DNA of 64,000 nucleotides. Source: Ilumatobacter coccineus YM16-304 (GTDB taxonomy: Bacteria > Actinomycetota > Acidimicrobiia > Acidimicrobiales > Ilumatobacteraceae). Made by a program: the position numbers and the translations under genes. The number at the start of each line of letters is the position of its first letter. Positions within the stretch are counted from its first letter, which is position 1. Below the pieces are notes generated by a model. That model was not told the origin of the DNA. It saw nothing but the letters and a program-made list of their open reading frames with translations, and made no database searches. Shown here in pieces: positions 44,616 to 53,458 of this stretch. Location of the stretch: assembly GCF_000348785.1 (NCBI RefSeq), contig NC_020520.1, forward strand, positions 62,001-126,000. Reading direction: 5' to 3'.

Positions 44616-45188
44616 ATGCCCTCGTCGCGTGACCGCCTGACCCGCGACCGGATCATCGCGGCCGCCCGGCTCGGCATCGAAGCCGCCGGCCACGAGAAAC
44701 TCTCACTGCGCAAGCTCGCCGCCGACCTCGAGGTGACCGCGCCGGCGTTGTACGACCACGTCGCGTCGAAGGACGAGTTGCTGCGACTCGTCGCCGAACA
44801 GGGATACGCCGAGCTCGGCGACGCGTCGGTGCCGACGGCAACGAAACCGATCGATCGCGTGCGCTCGCGCGCCGCGGCCTACGTCACGTTCGCGCAGACC
44901 CATCCCGAGGTGTTTCGGGTGATGTTCCTGTATCGACCGGCCGCGGTGGCGATCGAGGCCGACAACGAACTCAACGCAGCGAGCGACGTCTACGACCTCG
45001 GCCTCGCCGATCTCGAAGCGGCCATCGCCGACGGCGACCTCGTCGACCGCGATCCGGCCCACCTCGGCCTGGTGATGTGGGCCGCGGTGCACGGCATCGC
45101 CACGGTGTCGTTGATCGCTCCACCGGTTGGCGCCGCGGTGGCGACCGACGTGGTCGACGCGATGCTCGCGGGCCTGCGACCCGACTGA
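44616..45188 (+). CDS. TetR/AcrR-family regulator downstream of carotenoid oxygenase
   Basis: The 190-residue protein has a TetR helix-turn-helix ('KLSLRKLAADLEVTAPALYDHVASKDELL' pattern, about residues 28-56) and a TetR_C-type ligand domain with 'RAAAYVTFAQTHPEVFRVMF'. It lies 24 bases after the carotenoid oxygenase gene and probably shares its message. It may also have its own weak leaderless promoter (CATGCT six bases before ATG 44616). The palindrome at 43113-43127 is the likely target, making it a local autoregulator of the pair. Confidence 0.85.
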   Translation: MPSSRDRLTRDRIIAAARLGIEAAGHEKLSLRKLAADLEVTAPALYDHVASKDELLRLVAEQGYAELGDASVPTATKPIDRVRSRAAAYVTFAQTHPEVFRVMFLYRPAAVAIEADNELNAASDVYDLGLADLEAAIADGDLVDRDPAHLGLVMWAAVHGIATVSLIAPPVGAAVATDVVDAMLAGLRPD

Positions 45189-45196
45189 CGAGAGCG

Positions 45197-45739
45197 TCAG
45201 TCGGCAGCGGATGTGGCGGCTGCAGCGGCGGCCGAGCGACGCCGCAGCGAGCCGATCAGCCGCCAGGCGAGCACGGCGATGACGAGCACGCCGATGCCGA
45301 CGGCGACCCAGACGATCCAGGGCGTGCCGGACTCCTCCTCGGGGAGGAAGATCAGCTGCGGGCTCGGCGCCGATGCCTCGTAGGTGAAGAGGTAGGCAGC
45401 TTCGACGATGTCGGAGTCGAACGACGTGATCGTGTGCCGCACCGCGTACTCGCCTTCTTCGCTCAGCGGTTCGTCGAGCGTGATGAGTCCCTGGATGTCG
45501 GACAGCATCTCGGTGCTCACCGCGAGCTCGACACCCGATGGTGAGGTGACGGTGGCGTCGAACGTGGTGATGAGATCGCCGTAGTACATCTGGATCTCGG
45601 TGATCTCGCCGCCGACGGTGACCCCTGGTCCGGGACTCGCCGCGGCGAGGCCCGAATGAGCGTGGGCCACGGCACCGAAACCGAGCACTGCCGAGAGCGT
45701 CGCGAGCAGCGAGATCACGAGATTGCGGTGGCGCACCAC
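45197..45739 (-). CDS. CopC-domain membrane-anchored protein
   Basis: The 180-residue protein has a signal peptide ending AHA with mature H28, as expected for CopC, whose N-terminal histidine binds copper. The CopC beta-barrel follows ('GLAAASPGPGVTVGGEITEIQMYYG') and a C-terminal membrane anchor lies at about 143-163. In CopC the second copper ligand lies in a 'DGHPV'-like turn. Here the turn reads 'SFDSDIVEAAY', without that histidine. Copper binding may therefore be weakened or lost. GTG 45739 and GTG 45736 are alternative starts. It diverges from the two-component system. Confidence 0.75.
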   Translation of the reverse strand: MVRHRNLVISLLATLSAVLGFGAVAHAHSGLAAASPGPGVTVGGEITEIQMYYGDLITTFDATVTSPSGVELAVSTEMLSDIQGLITLDEPLSEEGEYAVRHTITSFDSDIVEAAYLFTYEASAPSPQLIFLPEEESGTPWIVWVAVGIGVLVIAVLAWRLIGSLRRRSAAAAAATSAAD

Positions 45740-45835
45740 AGCATCTTGCCAGCACAATCGGGTCGATCGGCACCGCGACCCGGGCGCCGTCGGGCCGATT
45801 TCGAGCTGGCCGTCACACGTCGGCACGAGTTCGGG

Positions 45836-45841
45836 CAGAAT
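45836..45841 (+). promoter_or_regulatory. -10 box for a leaderless transcript (response regulator)
   Basis: CAGAAT is followed by six bases (GGTGAC) and then ATG 45848. Confidence 0.5.
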
Positions 45842-45847
45842 GGTGAC

Positions 45848-46558
45848 ATGCCGTCAGACGAAAAATCGTCTCGTTGCGTCCTTGTCGTCGATGACGACAA
45901 CGGCATTCGCGAGACGCTTCGGATGGCGCTGTCGTACGAGGGATACGAAGTTCGTGTCGCCTCCAACGGCGCCGAAGGTCTCCACGAGATGAACGGTGCC
46001 GGGGCGGGCAACATCGACATGGCCATCGTCGACGTGATGATGCCGGAGGTCGACGGTCTCGAGATGTGCCGGTCGCTGCGTCGTCGGCTCGACCCGACAC
46101 CGATCCTGGTGCTCACGGCGCGGAGCTCGGTGAAGGACCGCGTGGCGGGTCTCGACGCCGGCGCCGACGACTACCTCGTCAAGCCGTTCGATCTCGGCGA
46201 ACTGCTCGCCCGCGTGCGGGCACTCCTCCGACGAGGCGTCCCGCTGGTCGGGCCGACGCGCATCGAAGCCGGCGATCTGAGTCTCGATCTGATGACCCGC
46301 GCAGCGCAGCGCGGCGACCGCCAGATCGAGTTGACGAAGACCGAGTTCTCGCTCCTGCACGCGTTGATGTCGAACCTCGGCGTGGTCCGTACACGCGAAG
46401 AGTTGTACGAGGAGATCTGGGGGTTCGACCTGTCGGCGTCGTCGCGCTCGCTCGACGTGTACGTGAGCTACCTTCGCCAGAAGACCGAAGCCAACGGCGA
46501 ATCCCGCCTGATCGAAACGGTCCGCGGGACCGGGTTCATCATCCGGAATCCCGGCTGA
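45848..46558 (+). CDS. OmpR/PhoB-family response regulator
   Basis: The 236-residue regulator has a receiver domain (about 8-122) with acidic pocket 'VVDDD', phospho-acceptor D62 ('IVDVMMPEVDG') and K112 ('DDYLVKPF'). A winged-helix DNA-binding domain (about 138-234) has 'LTKTEFSLLHALMSN' and 'SRSLDVYVSYLRQKTE'. The closest known arrangement is the MprA/PrrA type of actinobacteria. It acts in the cytoplasm, phosphorylated by the histidine kinase encoded 54 bases downstream. Its targets are unknown, but CopC-like and FetAB-like genes on both sides suggest metal or envelope stress. Confidence 0.9.
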   Translation: MPSDEKSSRCVLVVDDDNGIRETLRMALSYEGYEVRVASNGAEGLHEMNGAGAGNIDMAIVDVMMPEVDGLEMCRSLRRRLDPTPILVLTARSSVKDRVAGLDAGADDYLVKPFDLGELLARVRALLRRGVPLVGPTRIEAGDLSLDLMTRAAQRGDRQIELTKTEFSLLHALMSNLGVVRTREELYEEIWGFDLSASSRSLDVYVSYLRQKTEANGESRLIETVRGTGFIIRNPG

Positions 46559-46612
46559 TCCGCCGACGTCCTCCGCGGCGACACGAACCATCTTGCGACA
46601 CGAACCATTCCT

Positions 46613-48049
46613 GTGACACTCCGAACGCGCGTCGCCATCTTGCTGGCTGTGTTGGTGGCGACTTCGTCGGCCGTCTCGGGACTCCTCTCGTACCGCTTCT
46701 CCCGTTCGGAGGCGTTGGCCGCGATCGACGCATCCCTCGAGCTGCGCGCTGACCGGTTCGCCCCGGCGTTCGGCGTCGGAGTCGACGGACCGCCGCCGCC
46801 CCCGCCGCCGCCGCTCATCGATGGCGAAACGCCGGTCGAACCGGCTGATCACCTCCCGCCACTTCCGGTCGGCGCGCCGCCACCGGCCGGGCCGCCGGGA
46901 TCGCCGATCACGCTCGACGACATCGTCGACACCGAGTCGATGTTCGGACTCCTCGACGCCGACGACGGGGTCGTCGTGGCCACCGACGACCGGATCACCG
47001 AGCTGCTCGCGGAGTCGCTCGACCGAGGCGAGGTGCGCTGGGAGACGGTGACCCTCGACGGCGCCCGGTACCGCGTGCGAAGCGAGCGGTTCGTCGATGG
47101 AACGTCGAGCGTCAGCGCGCTGACGCTGGCGGAGCTGAACATGGCGTTGGCGGGCGTTCGCCGTCGCTTGATCGTGTTGTCCACCGTGGTGACGCTGCTC
47201 GCCGCAGTGGTCGGGTTCGTCGCCGCGGGCTTCATCTCGCGGCCGCTCCGTCGGCTGTCGCGAGCGGCCGAGGAGGTCGCCGAGACCGGCGAGCCGTCAG
47301 CCGACTTGTCGATCGCCACGAGCGGCGAGATCGGGCAGCTGTCGGCGAGCATCGAGCGCATGCTCGGCGCCCTTCGCGGCGCGCGTGAGCAACAACAACG
47401 CCTCATCGTCGACGCGAGTCACGAGTTGCGCACGCCGCTCACGACCATCCGAGCGAACATCGACATGCTGTCGTCCGGACGCCTCGACCCCGCCGACATG
47501 GAGACGGCTCGAAACCTGATCCGCAGCGAGATCGACGAGCTGACCAACCTGTCGACCGAACTCTCCGAGCTGGCGTCGGCCGAGCAGTACGTCCTGTCGA
47601 AGACTCGACTCGACTTCGTCGACGTCGCCCGTTGCACCGTCGAACGCGAGATCGCCCGGCACGGCCGGGACATCCAGTTCATCGAACCGAGGCGTGCCCC
47701 GGTGTTCGTCGACGGCAACCGCGCGGCGCTGGAGCGTGCGATCTCGAACCTGATCGGCAACGCGGTGAAGTTCTCCGAACCCGACGCGCCGATCGTCGTC
47801 CGTGTCGAACGTGATCGGATCAGCGTCGTCGACCACGGCCAAGGCATTCCGCCGGGCGACCTCGCGCACATCTTCGAACGGTTCCACCGTGCCGACAACG
47901 TCCGCAACTATCCGGGCTCCGGGCTCGGGCTCTCGATCGTGCACGAGACCGTGTTGGCCCATGGCGGCAGAACATTCGCCCGGAACCACCCGCGTGGAGC
48001 GACGATCGGGTTCACGTTCAGAGCGCTGCCGACTCCGGCCGATGTGTGA
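46613..48049 (+). CDS. Sensor histidine kinase with proline-rich sensor region
   Basis: GTG 46613 gives 478 residues. A first membrane helix at about 7-27, an extracytoplasmic sensor of about 150 residues, and a second helix at about 183-206 are followed by HAMP (206-260). The HisKA domain has H270 ('DASHELRTPL'), and the HATPase domain has N, G1 and G2 boxes ('NLIGNAVKF', 'DHGQGIPPGD', 'GSGLGLSIV'). The sensor contains eight consecutive prolines and several more PP pairs (about residues 63-100). GCGACACGAACCAT occurs twice just upstream (46579 and 46595), perhaps a regulatory site. It pairs with the upstream response regulator. Confidence 0.9.
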   Translation: MTLRTRVAILLAVLVATSSAVSGLLSYRFSRSEALAAIDASLELRADRFAPAFGVGVDGPPPPPPPPLIDGETPVEPADHLPPLPVGAPPPAGPPGSPITLDDIVDTESMFGLLDADDGVVVATDDRITELLAESLDRGEVRWETVTLDGARYRVRSERFVDGTSSVSALTLAELNMALAGVRRRLIVLSTVVTLLAAVVGFVAAGFISRPLRRLSRAAEEVAETGEPSADLSIATSGEIGQLSASIERMLGALRGAREQQQRLIVDASHELRTPLTTIRANIDMLSSGRLDPADMETARNLIRSEIDELTNLSTELSELASAEQYVLSKTRLDFVDVARCTVEREIARHGRDIQFIEPRRAPVFVDGNRAALERAISNLIGNAVKFSEPDAPIVVRVERDRISVVDHGQGIPPGDLAHIFERFHRADNVRNYPGSGLGLSIVHETVLAHGGRTFARNHPRGATIGFTFRALPTPADV

Positions 48050-48114
48050 CGTCGACGCGGCACCCGGCAGCGCATGCATGCTGCAGCACACCCGAATCCG
48101 ACATCGACCGCGAT

Positions 48115-48132
48115 GAGCGATACGTTTCGCTC
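48115..48132 (+). promoter_or_regulatory. Leaderless promoter and inverted repeat before fetA
   Basis: TACGTT (48121-48126) is followed by six bases and then GTG 48133. GAGCGA and TCGCTC (48115-48132) form an inverted repeat centred on the hexamer, a possible operator. Confidence 0.5.
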
Positions 48133-48849
48133 GTGACGTCGCCCGCCATGTTCGAGCTCCGCGACGTCGTGGCCGGACCGGTCGACTCGCCGATCCTGCG
48201 CGGCGTGTCGCTGTCGGTGCCCTGCGATGGAATCCTCGCGGTGGCCGGACCATCGGGCTCGGGCAAGTCGACCATGCTGCGGCTGCTGAACCGACTCGAC
48301 GACCCGCTGTCGGGCGACATCCTCTGGGAGGGGCGCAACGTGCGCGACTGGGATCCCTCCGAGCTTCGCCGTCGAGTGGCGATGATCTTCCAGAAGGCGC
48401 CCGTGTTTCCCGGGACCGTCCGAGACAACTTCCTCGTGGCCGACTCCGATCTCACCCCGGAGCGGGCCGAACACGCTCTGCAACACGTCGGGCTCGACGT
48501 CGAGCTGCTCGAACGGGCCGCCTCGAACCTCAGCGGCGGCGAAGCGCAGCGGATGTCGATCGCGCGGGCGTTGCTCACGTCGCCGTCGGTGCTGCTCGCC
48601 GACGAACCGACGGCGTCGCTCGACCGGGCGTCGCGGCTCACGATCGAAGACCTCGGTCGCGAGATCGCCGACGGCGGCGTGCCGATCGTGTGGATCACGC
48701 ACGACACCGAACAGTTGCGCCGCATCGCCGATCACGTCGTCGTGCTGATCGACGGGGAGATCGCCGCGTTCGGACACCTCGACGAGCTCGATCGGCACGA
48801 CGACCCGATCGTCCGGCAACTCGTCGGTGCCGGAGGGTCGGTCGAATGA
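48133..48849 (+). CDS. fetA: FetA/YbbL-like ABC transporter ATP-binding protein
   Basis: The 238-residue ATPase has Walker A GPSGSGKST (39-47), a Q-loop in 'MIFQKAPVFPGTVRDN', signature 'NLSGGEAQRM' and Walker B 'VLLADEPTASLD', then the switch His in 'WITHD'. 'PVFPGTVRDNF' and the pairing with a UPF0014 membrane protein identify the FetAB (YbbLM) type, reported to export iron in Escherichia coli. GTG 48133 is preferred because TACGTT lies exactly six bases before it. GTG 48046 overlaps the kinase stop but would add 29 residues unlike ABC proteins. Its stop overlaps the permease ATG. Confidence 0.8.
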   Translation: MTSPAMFELRDVVAGPVDSPILRGVSLSVPCDGILAVAGPSGSGKSTMLRLLNRLDDPLSGDILWEGRNVRDWDPSELRRRVAMIFQKAPVFPGTVRDNFLVADSDLTPERAEHALQHVGLDVELLERAASNLSGGEAQRMSIARALLTSPSVLLADEPTASLDRASRLTIEDLGREIADGGVPIVWITHDTEQLRRIADHVVVLIDGEIAAFGHLDELDRHDDPIVRQLVGAGGSVE

Positions 48850-49616
48850 ACCGCGCCGACATCGGGTTCGTCGGTCTCGCCGCGTCGGGCATCCTCATCC
48901 TGGTCGCCCTCGCGATCTCGATGTGGCGCCGGCTCGGCCTCGAGCTGAGCTTGCTGTGGGCGTCACTCCGAGCCCTCGTGCAGTTGCTGATCGTCGGCGC
49001 CGCACTGCAACTCGTCGTCGGTGACGACGACCCGCTCATCTACTCGGCGATCTGGCTCGTCGCGATGCACCTGTTCGCGGCGTACACGACGTGGCGGCGC
49101 GCCCGCGACATCCCGTCGGTGTTCCCGCTGTCGCTCGCGGCGTACTCGGCCTCCGCACTGGTGACGCTCGGCGTGTTGTTCGGATTCCAGGTGTACGAGT
49201 TGGAGGGTCGCACGATCGTGCCGCTGGCGGGCATCGTCGTCGGCAACTCGCTGTCGGCGACCGTCCTGGTGTCACGCCGCCTCTTCGATGCTGCCGTCGA
49301 CCGTCGTGACGAGATCGAAGGACGACTCGCGCTGGGTCTCGGTGCCGACGACGCGTTTCGACCCGTCCTCCGAGAGTCGTTGCGCACGGCGTTGATCCCA
49401 CAGATCGAGTCGACGAAGGCCGTCGGCATCATCGCCCTGCCCGGCGCGATGGTCGGGTTGATCCTCGCCGGCACCGACCCGGCCGACGCCGTGCGCGTGC
49501 AGGTGTCGGTGATGTACCTGGTGCTGGGCAGCGTCGCCACGACGACCGCCGTGATGAGCCTCGGCATCTCGCGCAAGCTGTTCACACCTGCGCAGCAACT
49601 GATCCGACGCGACTGA
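48846..49616 (+). CDS. fetB: FetB/YbbM-like (UPF0014) membrane permease
   Basis: The 256-residue protein has about seven hydrophobic helices in the UPF0014 pattern: 'LGLELSLLWASLRALVQLLIVGAALQLV', then 'PLAGIVVGNSLSA' and 'TALIPQIESTKAVGIIALPGAMVGLILAGTDP', the family's most conserved stretch. With the ATPase it should form an ABC exporter of iron in the cytoplasmic membrane. The start ATG overlaps the fetA stop by four bases. A perfect 15-bp-arm hairpin one base after its stop probably ends the transcript. Confidence 0.85.
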   Translation: MNRADIGFVGLAASGILILVALAISMWRRLGLELSLLWASLRALVQLLIVGAALQLVVGDDDPLIYSAIWLVAMHLFAAYTTWRRARDIPSVFPLSLAAYSASALVTLGVLFGFQVYELEGRTIVPLAGIVVGNSLSATVLVSRRLFDAAVDRRDEIEGRLALGLGADDAFRPVLRESLRTALIPQIESTKAVGIIALPGAMVGLILAGTDPADAVRVQVSVMYLVLGSVATTTAVMSLGISRKLFTPAQQLIRRD

Positions 49617-49617
49617 C

Positions 49618-49650
49618 CCGGACGGTTTGTCTCAGAGACAAACCGTCCGG
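49618..49650. terminator. Bidirectional terminator between fetB and D-aminoacylase
   Basis: CCGGACGGTTTGTCT and AGACAAACCGTCCGG are perfect 15-bp arms around CAG, six bases from the stop codon of the convergent gene. Confidence 0.75.
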
Positions 49651-49656
49651 TTGCGG

Positions 49657-51351
49657 TCAGCGGCCGGAGCGCAGCACGCCGCCGGGACGCACGCCGGTCG
49701 CGACGCCGTCGGTGAACGTGATCTGACCCGACTTGATCGTGTGGGTGTAGCCGTCGACATTCTGCAGCAGGCGGCGGCCACCGGCGGGAAGGTCGTGGAC
49801 CATGTGCGGAGGGTGGAGGTGCAGGTTGTCGATGTCGATCACGTTGACGTCGGCGAGCTTGCCCGCTTCGAGGCGACCGCGATCGGTCATGCCGTACGCG
49901 TCGGCGGTGGCAGAGGTCTGGAGCTGCACCGCTCGCTCGACGCTGATCTTCGGTCCCCGGCGACGATCGCGAGCCCAGTGGGTGAGCATGTAGGTGGGGA
50001 AGCTGGCGTCGCAGATGAGGCCGCAGTGGGCGCCGCCGTCGCCGGCTCCGGGGATGGTGTTGGGGTGTTCGAGCATCTCGCGGATGGCCTCGTGATCGTG
50101 GCCGTGGTAGTTGCCGAGCGGCGAGAACATGAAGCTCTTGCCGTCGTCTTCCAGCAGCCAGTCGATGACGACTTCCTCGGGACGGCGACCCTCTCGCTCG
50201 GCGATGCCGGCGGCGCTCGATTCGGCGGTCGGCTCGTAGTCGACCGGGTCGCCGAGGCGGTACATCTGGTGCCACGCGGTGGCCATGTGCCGCACGAACG
50301 AGTCGCGGGTGAGCGGCTCTTCGGCGAGGAGCGTCTCGACGAACTCGGGGTCACGGAGCAGGGCCACGCGAGCTTCGAGCGAGTCGTCGCGGTGCGCTCG
50401 GTAGCTCGGGTGGGCGATGAACGGGTGGAACGAACTCTGCAGTCCGAACAACATGCCGGTGGGGCGGACGGCGACCTGCGGGATGAGCGGCGCCTTCGCC
50501 GCGGTCACGTCGGCGGCGTCGCCGAGAGCGATGCGGAACGCTTCGGGATGTCGCGGCGTCTGCGCCAGCGTGTAGGTGGTGGGGCAACCCATCTCCTTGA
50601 GCGAGTCGAGCCAGTCCTCGTCGCCGCCGGTGCCGAGATCGTCCGACACGTACTGGAACAGGCCGTGGCCGGAGTCGCGGACGGCTTCGGCGATGGCGAT
50701 CACCTCGTCGGGGGTGGAATGCGTGCCCGGAACGAGGCCGTGCTTCGACGTGTGCAGGAAGGTGCGCGACGTGGAGAACCCGAACGCCCCAGCCTCGAGT
50801 GCGTCGCGAGTGATCTGGGCCATCTGCGCGATCTCGTCGGGGGTGACGTCGTACTCGTGAGCTCGCTCACCGAGCACATAGGCGCGCACCGCGGCGTGGG
50901 GGAGTTGGCCGCCGACGTCGATCGTGCGCGGCATCTCCTCGAGCGCGTCGAGATACTCGCCGTACGTCTCCCAGCGCCAGTCGATGCCTTCGTGGAGCGC
51001 GGTGCCCGGGATGTCTTCGACGCCTTCCATCAACTCGATCAGGAAGCCCTCGGCGCCCGGCTTGACCGGAGCGAAGCCGACGCCGCAGTTGCCCATGATG
51101 ACCGTGGTGACGCCGTGGTGGCTCGACGGCGCGAGTTCGGCGTCCCACGACACCTGGCCGTCGTAGTGCGTGTGCACGTCGACCCAACCGGGCGTGACCA
51201 ACTGGCCGGCTGCGTCGATCTCGGTGGTGCCCGACTCGGTCACCTCGCCGACGATCGTGATGCGGTCGCCGTCGATGGCGATGTCGGCCGTTCGTTCCGG
51301 TGCGCCGGTGCCGTCGACGACGCGACCGTTGCGGATGACGAGATCATGCAT
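49657..51351 (-). CDS. N-acyl-D-amino-acid deacylase-family amidohydrolase
   Basis: The 564-residue protein has the D-aminoacylase pattern: metal ligands H60 and H62 ('[11 protein letters not shown]'), the family-specific '[10 protein letters not shown]' loop with bridging C89, a long central region, and '[20 protein letters not shown]' with the catalytic Asp. Enzymes of this group hydrolyse N-acyl-D-amino acids or related amides in the cytoplasm with zinc. Many actinobacterial homologues lack a tested substrate. It precedes no clear peptide-uptake genes. The crotonase gene upstream on the same strand lies 77 bp away. Confidence 0.85.
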   Translation of the reverse strand: MHDLVIRNGRVVDGTGAPERTADIAIDGDRITIVGEVTESGTTEIDAAGQLVTPGWVDVHTHYDGQVSWDAELAPSSHHGVTTVIMGNCGVGFAPVKPGAEGFLIELMEGVEDIPGTALHEGIDWRWETYGEYLDALEEMPRTIDVGGQLPHAAVRAYVLGERAHEYDVTPDEIAQMAQITRDALEAGAFGFSTSRTFLHTSKHGLVPGTHSTPDEVIAIAEAVRDSGHGLFQYVSDDLGTGGDEDWLDSLKEMGCPTTYTLAQTPRHPEAFRIALGDAADVTAAKAPLIPQVAVRPTGMLFGLQSSFHPFIAHPSYRAHRDDSLEARVALLRDPEFVETLLAEEPLTRDSFVRHMATAWHQMYRLGDPVDYEPTAESSAAGIAEREGRRPEEVVIDWLLEDDGKSFMFSPLGNYHGHDHEAIREMLEHPNTIPGAGDGGAHCGLICDASFPTYMLTHWARDRRRGPKISVERAVQLQTSATADAYGMTDRGRLEAGKLADVNVIDIDNLHLHPPHMVHDLPAGGRRLLQNVDGYTHTIKSGQITFTDGVATGVRPGGVLRSGR

Positions 51352-51428
51352 GGTGTGAACCCCCTGTGGTTCTCACCAGTGTCGCGTCGATCGGTCGTGC
51401 GAGCCGAGTCCAGGTCGGGCCCGGTGCG

Positions 51429-52277
51429 CTACAGGCCGCGTGATTGGGGATAGAGGTCGGGGAAGTTCGCCGCCCGCTGCTCCAGCTTCGCGGTGAACGC
51501 CTCGGCCATGTCGTCGGTGTCGAACATCGACGCGTTCCAGTTGGCGATGTACTCGAGGCCGTCGGCGATCGTGTGCTCCTGGCTGTACTGCATCGACTTC
51601 TTGGTGCCCCAGATCGCCATCGGGCTCTTCGACGCGATCTCGGCGGCGATCTCGTGCACGCCCTCGATCATCGAGGCGTGGTCGTCGTACACCTTGTTGA
51701 CGAACCCGGCGGCGAGCGCTTCGTCGACGCTCCACTTGCGGCCCGTGTACGCGAGTTCGCGCACGATGCCTTCGGGCACGAGGCGCGGCATGCGCTGCAG
51801 GGTGCCGACGTCGGCGGTCATGCCGATGTTGATCTCGGCGATCGAGAAGAACGCGGTGGCGTCGGCGTAGCGGAGGTCGGCGGCCGACACCATGTCGATC
51901 CCGCCGCCGACGCAGGCGCCCTGGATCGCGCACAGGATCGGCATGCGCGAGCGTTCGAGCGCGTTGAACGAGTCCTGCAACTTCAGCGCGGTCGAACGGA
52001 AGCGTTCGCCGCGGCGGCTCGGGTGCTTGCCGTCGCCACCCGATGGTGCGACGTCGGATCCCGACGCGGTGAACACCGACAGGTCCATGCCCGAGCAGAA
52101 GTGCTTGCCTTCGCTCGACAAGACCACGGCGCGTACCGAACCCGACGCCGACATCTCGTCGACGATCATCGGCAGTTCGTTCCAGAACTCGGCGATCATC
52201 GAATTGGCCTTCTCGGGCCGATTCATCTTGATGTGGCCGACCTTGTCGGTGATCTCGACGTCAAAACACTCGTACAT
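51429..52277 (-). CDS. Enoyl-CoA hydratase/isomerase-family protein (2)
   Basis: The 282-residue crotonase has oxyanion-hole elements 'GKHFCSGMDLSVF' and 'GACVGGGIDMVSAADLRYA'. 'EINIGMTADVGTLQRMP' places an acidic residue where dienoyl-CoA isomerases have their catalytic Asp/Glu, so a delta3,5-delta2,4-dienoyl-CoA isomerase activity is possible. It presumably acts in beta-oxidation of unsaturated acyl chains. ATG 52277 has TAGCGT exactly six bases upstream. It diverges from the Rieske oxygenase gene. Confidence 0.85.
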   Translation of the reverse strand: MYECFDVEITDKVGHIKMNRPEKANSMIAEFWNELPMIVDEMSASGSVRAVVLSSEGKHFCSGMDLSVFTASGSDVAPSGGDGKHPSRRGERFRSTALKLQDSFNALERSRMPILCAIQGACVGGGIDMVSAADLRYADATAFFSIAEINIGMTADVGTLQRMPRLVPEGIVRELAYTGRKWSVDEALAAGFVNKVYDDHASMIEGVHEIAAEIASKSPMAIWGTKKSMQYSQEHTIADGLEYIANWNASMFDTDDMAEAFTAKLEQRAANFPDLYPQSRGL

Positions 52278-52283
52278 GCCACG

Positions 52284-52289
52284 ACGCTA
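52284..52289 (-). promoter_or_regulatory. -10 box for a leaderless transcript (crotonase 2)
   Basis: On the minus strand, TAGCGT, six bases (CGTGGC), then ATG 52277. Confidence 0.5.
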
Positions 52290-52382
52290 CGCCTCGAAGC
52301 GGGTTCGTCCCAATGAGTGAGCGAGCAGACGCACGCGACATCGGTCGCGCGATCACTCGCGGATCGCCACGAGCGTGATTGG

Positions 52383-52388
52383 TACGGT
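52383..52388 (+). promoter_or_regulatory. -10 box for a leaderless transcript (Rieske oxygenase)
   Basis: TACGGT is followed by six bases (CGAGCG) and then ATG 52395. Confidence 0.55.
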
Positions 52389-52394
52389 CGAGCG

Positions 52395-53345
52395 ATGATC
52401 GACGCGTCCATCGGTGCTCGACGGTTTCCGAAGCCGATCCCGTTCGGCTGGTTCTCGATCGGCCGCGAGCGAGACCTCCCCGCCGGGGTTCGTGACGGCG
52501 ACGACGTCCACGCGTTTCAGGCCGTCGGTCGTGAACTCGTCGCGTGGCACGACGGCGGGGCGTATCGAGTGGCCGACGCGTTCTGCCCGCACCTCGGCGC
52601 GCATCTCGGGGTGGGTGGCCGCGTCGACGACGGGTGCATCGTGTGCCCGTTCCACGAGTGGACGTTCGACGGTTCGGGCGCCAATGCGTCGATCCCGTAC
52701 GCCGAGCGCACGAACGCCAAGGCCCAACTGCGGATGTATCCGACCGACGCACGCGATGGCCACGTCCGGTTCTGGTATCACCCCGACCCGGTGATGCCGC
52801 CGGCGTGGGAGATCCCGACCCTGATCGACGAAGCGATGGTGCACTGCGGATCGGCCGAGTGGACCGTGCGTTCGGCGTGGCAGGAGATGGCCGAGAACTC
52901 GATCGACATGGCCCACTTCGTCTCGATCCACGGCTCGGCCGAGATGGGCGAGGTCGGTTCGGTCGACGGCGACGGGCCGATCCGCAAGGTCGTCAACATC
53001 ACGAAGTACACGACCGCGCAGGGCGTCATCGACGGACAGCTGAAGGTCGAGATGTACGGACCGGGAACGAGCGTCACGCGCTTCGAGTTGTTCGGCAAGA
53101 TCAACCTGCTGTCGACCACGACGCCGATCGACGACCAGCACTGCATCATCCGGATGGACTTCTTCCACGGCGGTGACGACACGTCGGCGTCGATCTCCGA
53201 GCCGTTCGCCGCAGAGGTCGAGCGCCAGTTCGAGCAAGACGTCCCGATCTGGGAGAACAAGCGCTTCGTCGAGTCGCCGGCACTCGCTCCGAACGAGAAG
53301 CCGATCACCGACTTCCGCCGGTGGGCCTCACAGTTCTACGCCTGA
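52395..53345 (+). CDS. Rieske non-haem iron oxygenase (KshA/DAF36-like)
   Basis: The 316-residue oxygenase has a Rieske [2Fe-2S] site C64-x-H66 and C84-x2-H87 ('CPHLGAH' and 'CPFHEWTF') and a C-terminal iron site in 'ENSIDMAHFVSIHG', where Asn/Asp and two His bind iron. This single-chain layout resembles 3-ketosteroid 9-alpha-hydroxylase oxygenase (KshA) and cholesterol 7-desaturases, so a sterol-like substrate is a reasonable guess. No KshB reductase gene is adjacent, so electrons must come from elsewhere. The transcript is probably leaderless and ends at a hairpin at 53351. Confidence 0.85.
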   Translation: MIDASIGARRFPKPIPFGWFSIGRERDLPAGVRDGDDVHAFQAVGRELVAWHDGGAYRVADAFCPHLGAHLGVGGRVDDGCIVCPFHEWTFDGSGANASIPYAERTNAKAQLRMYPTDARDGHVRFWYHPDPVMPPAWEIPTLIDEAMVHCGSAEWTVRSAWQEMAENSIDMAHFVSIHGSAEMGEVGSVDGDGPIRKVVNITKYTTAQGVIDGQLKVEMYGPGTSVTRFELFGKINLLSTTTPIDDQHCIIRMDFFHGGDDTSASISEPFAAEVERQFEQDVPIWENKRFVESPALAPNEKPITDFRRWASQFYA

Positions 53346-53350
53346 CGAAC

Positions 53351-53367
53351 CAAGCCGCCCCGGCTTG
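53351..53367 (+). terminator. Terminator hairpin after the Rieske oxygenase
   Basis: CAAGCCG and CGGCTTG are perfect arms around CCC, five bases after the stop codon, followed by an A-rich stretch. Confidence 0.5.
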
Positions 53368-53458
53368 ACGAAACAAATAAGGGCGATGTCGGGAACCGGC
53401 TCGCTGGTCGGAGCGTCCTACTTCCAACACCGTTCGACTGGAATGCTGGAGATCAGCC

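Noticed and set aside
43212-45188. A carotenoid biosynthetic cluster
   Set aside because: Only a carotenoid oxygenase and a regulator are present. No crtB, crtI, crtY or crtE-like gene lies nearby.
48046-48132. Start of the fetA-like gene at GTG 48046 with a four-base overlap with the kinase stop
   Set aside because: The overlap is attractive, but the extra 29 residues have no resemblance to ABC proteins and a -10 hexamer with exact six-base spacing precedes GTG 48133.
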